Shown in pieces: positions 60,945 to 64,000 of a DNA stretch of 64,000 nucleotides. Under the pieces are notes generated by a model. It ran no database searches, was not told the origin of the DNA, and saw nothing but the letters and a program-made list of their open reading frames with translations. Every line of letters begins with the position of its first letter. Position 1 is the first letter of the stretch. The DNA comes from Marsupella aquatica. Lineage: Eukaryota > Marchantiophyta. The position numbers and the translations under genes were made by a program. The stretch spans positions 17,360,001-17,424,000 of the forward strand of contig OZ316898.1 of NCBI GenBank assembly GCA_973895155.1, written 5' to 3'.

Positions 60945-62070
60945 ATGGAGACACGGAGTACGAGCGCTGGAGAGGGACGAGGGAGTGGGGGAGAGAGGAA
61001 GGGGGCGAGAAGGGAGAGTGGGGCGAAGAAGGGGAAGATTGTCGGGAGACGAGAGGAATGGAGATTGACGCCCGAAGGTGCAACAGGAGGAGGAGGAGAA
61101 GAAGGCCAGAAGAAGCAGTCGTGGAGGAGCGTTGTCGAAGAGGAGGAGGAGGAGGAGGAGACGATTATTTCGGCCTCGGGTTGTCGACTGATGAGGGTTG
61201 TTGCTGCGTTCTTCGTCATCTTTCTCGTCGTCGTCCACTATTCCTCTCATTGACGCCTGCTTCTTCTTCTGTCGGCCAATCTCACATTTGTGGAGTTTCG
61301 GTTTCGCTCGCTGCACTTCTCCGGATCGCTGCGTATTATTTGTAGCAATTTCCGCGCCTCTCGCGCACCTTGGAGTTCCATTCGGGGTCTTGTCCCGACT
61401 CTGCCCATCCACTGCCCGTGTGGTTTAGGGGTGATGACCACTTCTGCCTTCTCCGGATTTCTTCTCAGGACGTCGATGACGACGTCGCATTTTTGATGTT
61501 AACCAATTTTTGTGTGTAGTTGGAATGGAGGACTTTTCCTATGCTATTGCTGTTATGACCCTAGAGTCTGCCTCTTTTTCGCTTTGTTCGGCTGCTCTTT
61601 CGTCTCGTCTGCGGTGCGACTCGTCAGCAGCTATACGGGGTGCGATGTAACATTTTAGCCACGGCTTCTACTGCCTCTGCGGAGTTGTGTTTTGCTGGAG
61701 TTCCTGGCGTCAGTGGAGAGGCCTTCTACGGATGTGTGATACACTTTTTTCGGCTCGTCCGTCTCTCCGGAGAGTCATCGCCGAGGGGCGTGAAGCGTGG
61801 CAATAGAGTAGAAGTAGGGTTTTCTGTGTCTCTGAACGCGGTGGAAAGGCAAGGTCATGAACGGCTAGGAAAGGGAAGGGAAGGAAGGGAGGAAGACAAG
61901 GGCAAACTGAGGCAAGCCACGACGCATGTTGGGAGGTCTTTCTCGAAAGTATTACTGTAATTTTAGAGTTTTTTTGGTGATTGCTTCTGGTTGTCGAACT
62001 GGAGTTCGTACGGGCAGCTGTTGTAAGCAAGCGAAGGCCCGATAATGCGCCGCTTCAGGCCCGGAGTAGC
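60945..62070 (+). promoter_or_regulatory. Promoter and 5' leader region of the BRE1/HUB gene
   Basis: Purine-rich gga/gag tracts (60960-61170) are followed by pyrimidine-rich and CG-containing sequence up to the ATG at 62071. Several upstream ATGs occur. No TATA box is assigned. An upstream intron in the leader is possible. The region is clearly not repeat-like after about 61200. Confidence 0.4.
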
Positions 62071-64000
62071 ATGGGAAGCACTGAGGAACCTGAGAGGAAG
62101 CGGCGCCCTCTTCATGATCATACCGCCTCTCCCCCTCTCAAGAAGCAACCCATGGCTCCCTCTTCAGAAGAGAAAAAGGTAAGCTTATTTTTAGACCTCA
62201 CAATTTCATACCATTGGCTGCAGTAGGGTTGTGGTGCATTCCTACCTAGTTTATCGTTGTGAAACTGGCACCCTCTTCCGTCCCTACAAGAATTGTATCA
62301 GTGCGTGCCTCACCATTCGTGAAATTTGTCGCGAAGGTTTAGGAAGCCACGCGTTTATCTCCTGGACAGACATATTCTTTTGTTATCTAGATGTAGGGTT
62401 TGTGGACTTAGCCAGAGCTGTTCTGCTGTTCATTCTGGCAGTGCCTCTGGTGTGACTCTGGGTGCCCTTGTGTGGAAAATGTAACATCTGTAATCGCTAT
62501 TAGTAGGGTTTCTTTAAGGTCATGAACGTCGTTGTCTCCTTCCCTACATCCAGCGCGTTCCAGGAGAGTTTGGGTGTCCTCGTGAAAGCTGATAGTAGTT
62601 CTACTTTGTGACCAGGTCGACGCTCAAGTATTACAATACCAAAACCAGAAATTGGCACAACAGTTGGACGTGCAACGGACCGAAATTCATGCACTTGAAA
62701 CTAGGTTCAATCAATTGAAGTCAAAGCAAGTTTCATACGATGAAAGTCTCATGTGTGTGAACCGCGTTTGGAATCAGGTACTTGTGCTGTTCCTTTACCC
62801 GCTAGCCTGTCATTGTTTGTTTCGCCGTCGAACATTCCGTTACAAGTGGAATGCCACACGACGTCAGGCATAAATGTTGTTTATGTGAATTGACGACGGC
62901 AGTGTTTTTCTTCTTCTTCTTCAGTTAGTGGATGATCTGGAGCTGCTCACAGTCCGTGCCAATGCAACTTGTAATGGAATACGGGTGTTGGAGGCTTCTG
63001 CCTCCTCTAAGGGTAATATTGTTTTCCCCTCTGAGCGTCGTCCACGATTCTTTCTCCTTACTGTCATCTTGGGCTTCGCTCTCGTACGTTGAGTCTGGCA
63101 CTAGTTAGGACGTCATTTTGACTCGGAAAGATGTGTGCTGCAGAGAGAGTTCCAGCACCCCCCCCGGAACACACGTTTCTGCACCGACTTTTGGAAACCG
63201 GTGCAACAGAAAGCAGCACTTCTGCTGATAACAGCAATTCTGTTGATGCCGCCCTAAATGTTCGAAAGGCATCCACCGTGAAGACTATGAAATGTCTTGT
63301 CCAGGCAATCGATGTTCAGCGCAGCAAAAATGAGGAGCTTGCAAGCTTGTTGAGAGAAAGGGTCCCCGGTGATGGTAAGTCAACTGTATACCTTCAGTTT
63401 CTGTTCTCAGCTTGGGTTGGTCTTGGGTTTGTTTGATTCTTCACTCCCGTTCCTAAAATTTCAGATCGATGATGCTATGTCAATTTCAGTGTAATAATCT
63501 GCACCATTGTCGCTTACGGTTCCCGAAGATGGAGCGTGTACATGGTTGATTTTGTACTACCTAATTTCAAACAAAGGTCGAAAATCTGCACTTTTTGTTT
63601 GTGATGGGCCCAATCCGAAGGTTGAAAGTAGTTACTTCTTTGATTGCGACAGAGGCTGGGCGCCATCTACAAAGAGTCGATGAAGATCTCCGTGCTGAAA
63701 TCTCGACCCTTCGGGCAAGCATGGATGCCCTCCATCTTAAGTACAAGGAAATTGCTACCGAAATAGGGGTATGCCGAGACGCTCGGGCAAAAGACCAATC
63801 AGAAATTGCAAGACTCGCAGGTAAATGCACTGAACCTGAAGGAATAACGAGGACGTGTGCATTATTAGCCGTTGCGCGTTTTGGTGATTGCTTTATGATT
63901 TATAAGAGGCAAAGTACCAACTTCCGTGCTTATGCCCGTTAGTCTGAGCGTGGTACTGACTCTGTAGACGTTTTTGAAATGCCGTTGCCTTCAGAGACTT
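62071..64000 (+). CDS. BRE1/HUB-type E3 ubiquitin ligase for histone H2B, 5' part (runs off the window)
   Basis: BRE1/HUB1/HUB2 ligases work with a RAD6-type E2 to monoubiquitinate H2B in transcribed chromatin. Exons: 62071-62178 (MGSTEEPERKRRPLHDH, PPLKKQPM), 62616-62777 (QYQNQKLAQQLDVQRTEIHA, YDESLMCVNRVWNQ), 62925-63012 (LVDDLELLTVRANATCNGIR), 63144-63374 (PPPEHTFLHRLLETGATES, then a coiled coil), about 63577-63820 (TSLIATEAGRHLQRVDEDL, coiled coil) and a probable next exon from about 63995. The first four junctions are GT-AG and in phase. The fifth exon's start is uncertain. 'QN.KL.QQL..Q+.E...LE..F..LK.KQ..YD..L..VNR.WNQL.DD' is the family hallmark. The C-terminal RING finger lies outside the window. 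Confidence 0.93.

Noticed and set aside
60711-61412. 233-codon minus-strand frame
   Set aside because: It reads through the 110-bp minisatellite and purine-rich promoter DNA. Low complexity with repeated units, and no family features.
63131-63436. Independent small gene starting at ATG 63131
   Set aside because: The sequence belongs to the HUB exon 63144-63374. The ATG lies in the preceding intron and the 3' part reads into the next intron.

Overview
The window looks like nuclear DNA of a land plant. It has intron-rich genes with GT-AG borders, pyrimidine-rich 5' leaders, recognisable plant nuclear gene families and a heavy transposon load. A sideroflexin gene and the general style suggest a non-flowering plant such as a moss, liverwort or lycophyte. 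That placement is inference. No bacterial operon, CRISPR array or rRNA was seen.

Left part (1 to about 30 kb) is transposon territory. A complete 6.2-kb DNA transposon (1564-7751) has 15-bp identical termini and a perfect 8-bp target duplication. It encodes a spliced DDE-type transposase of a superfamily I cannot name. Two short copies (1105-1400 and 25850-26135) keep both of its ends, and each has its own perfect 8-bp duplication, so they are its MITEs. Next come a decayed Mutator-like transposase (about 7760-9005) and a repeat-encoded protein gene (20222 down to 9914). That gene is split by an 8.5-kb CACTA element (10449-18947, TSD TCT). The CACTA element carries a captured, broken piece of an organellar-type HSP90 gene. 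From 20.2 to 30 kb there are decayed duplications, hairpins, a pentamer microsatellite and a relic of the same CACTA family.

The middle and right parts hold host genes. These are an intronless ALG11 mannosyltransferase (30608-32011, +), an 11-exon SURF6/RRP14 ribosome-biogenesis gene (38635 to 35419, -), a DCN1-like/AAR3 neddylation gene (about 43.0-46.1 kb, +), a three-exon sideroflexin (52976 to 50773, -) and the 5' part of a BRE1/HUB histone H2B ubiquitin ligase (from 62071, +), which runs off the window. A decayed second copy of the DCN1-like gene lies at 33.74-34.86 kb, between ALG11 and SURF6.

The spaces between genes carry tandem repeats: a 140-bp satellite at 47 kb, a C-rich array at 39-40.5 kb, a roughly 110-bp minisatellite at 59-60.9 kb that ends just upstream of the HUB gene, and a dispersed repeat shared between 29.7 and 55.6 kb. 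The host genes are independent housekeeping and regulatory genes (N-glycosylation, ribosome assembly, cullin neddylation, mitochondrial transport, chromatin). Nothing suggests they form a cluster of related function.
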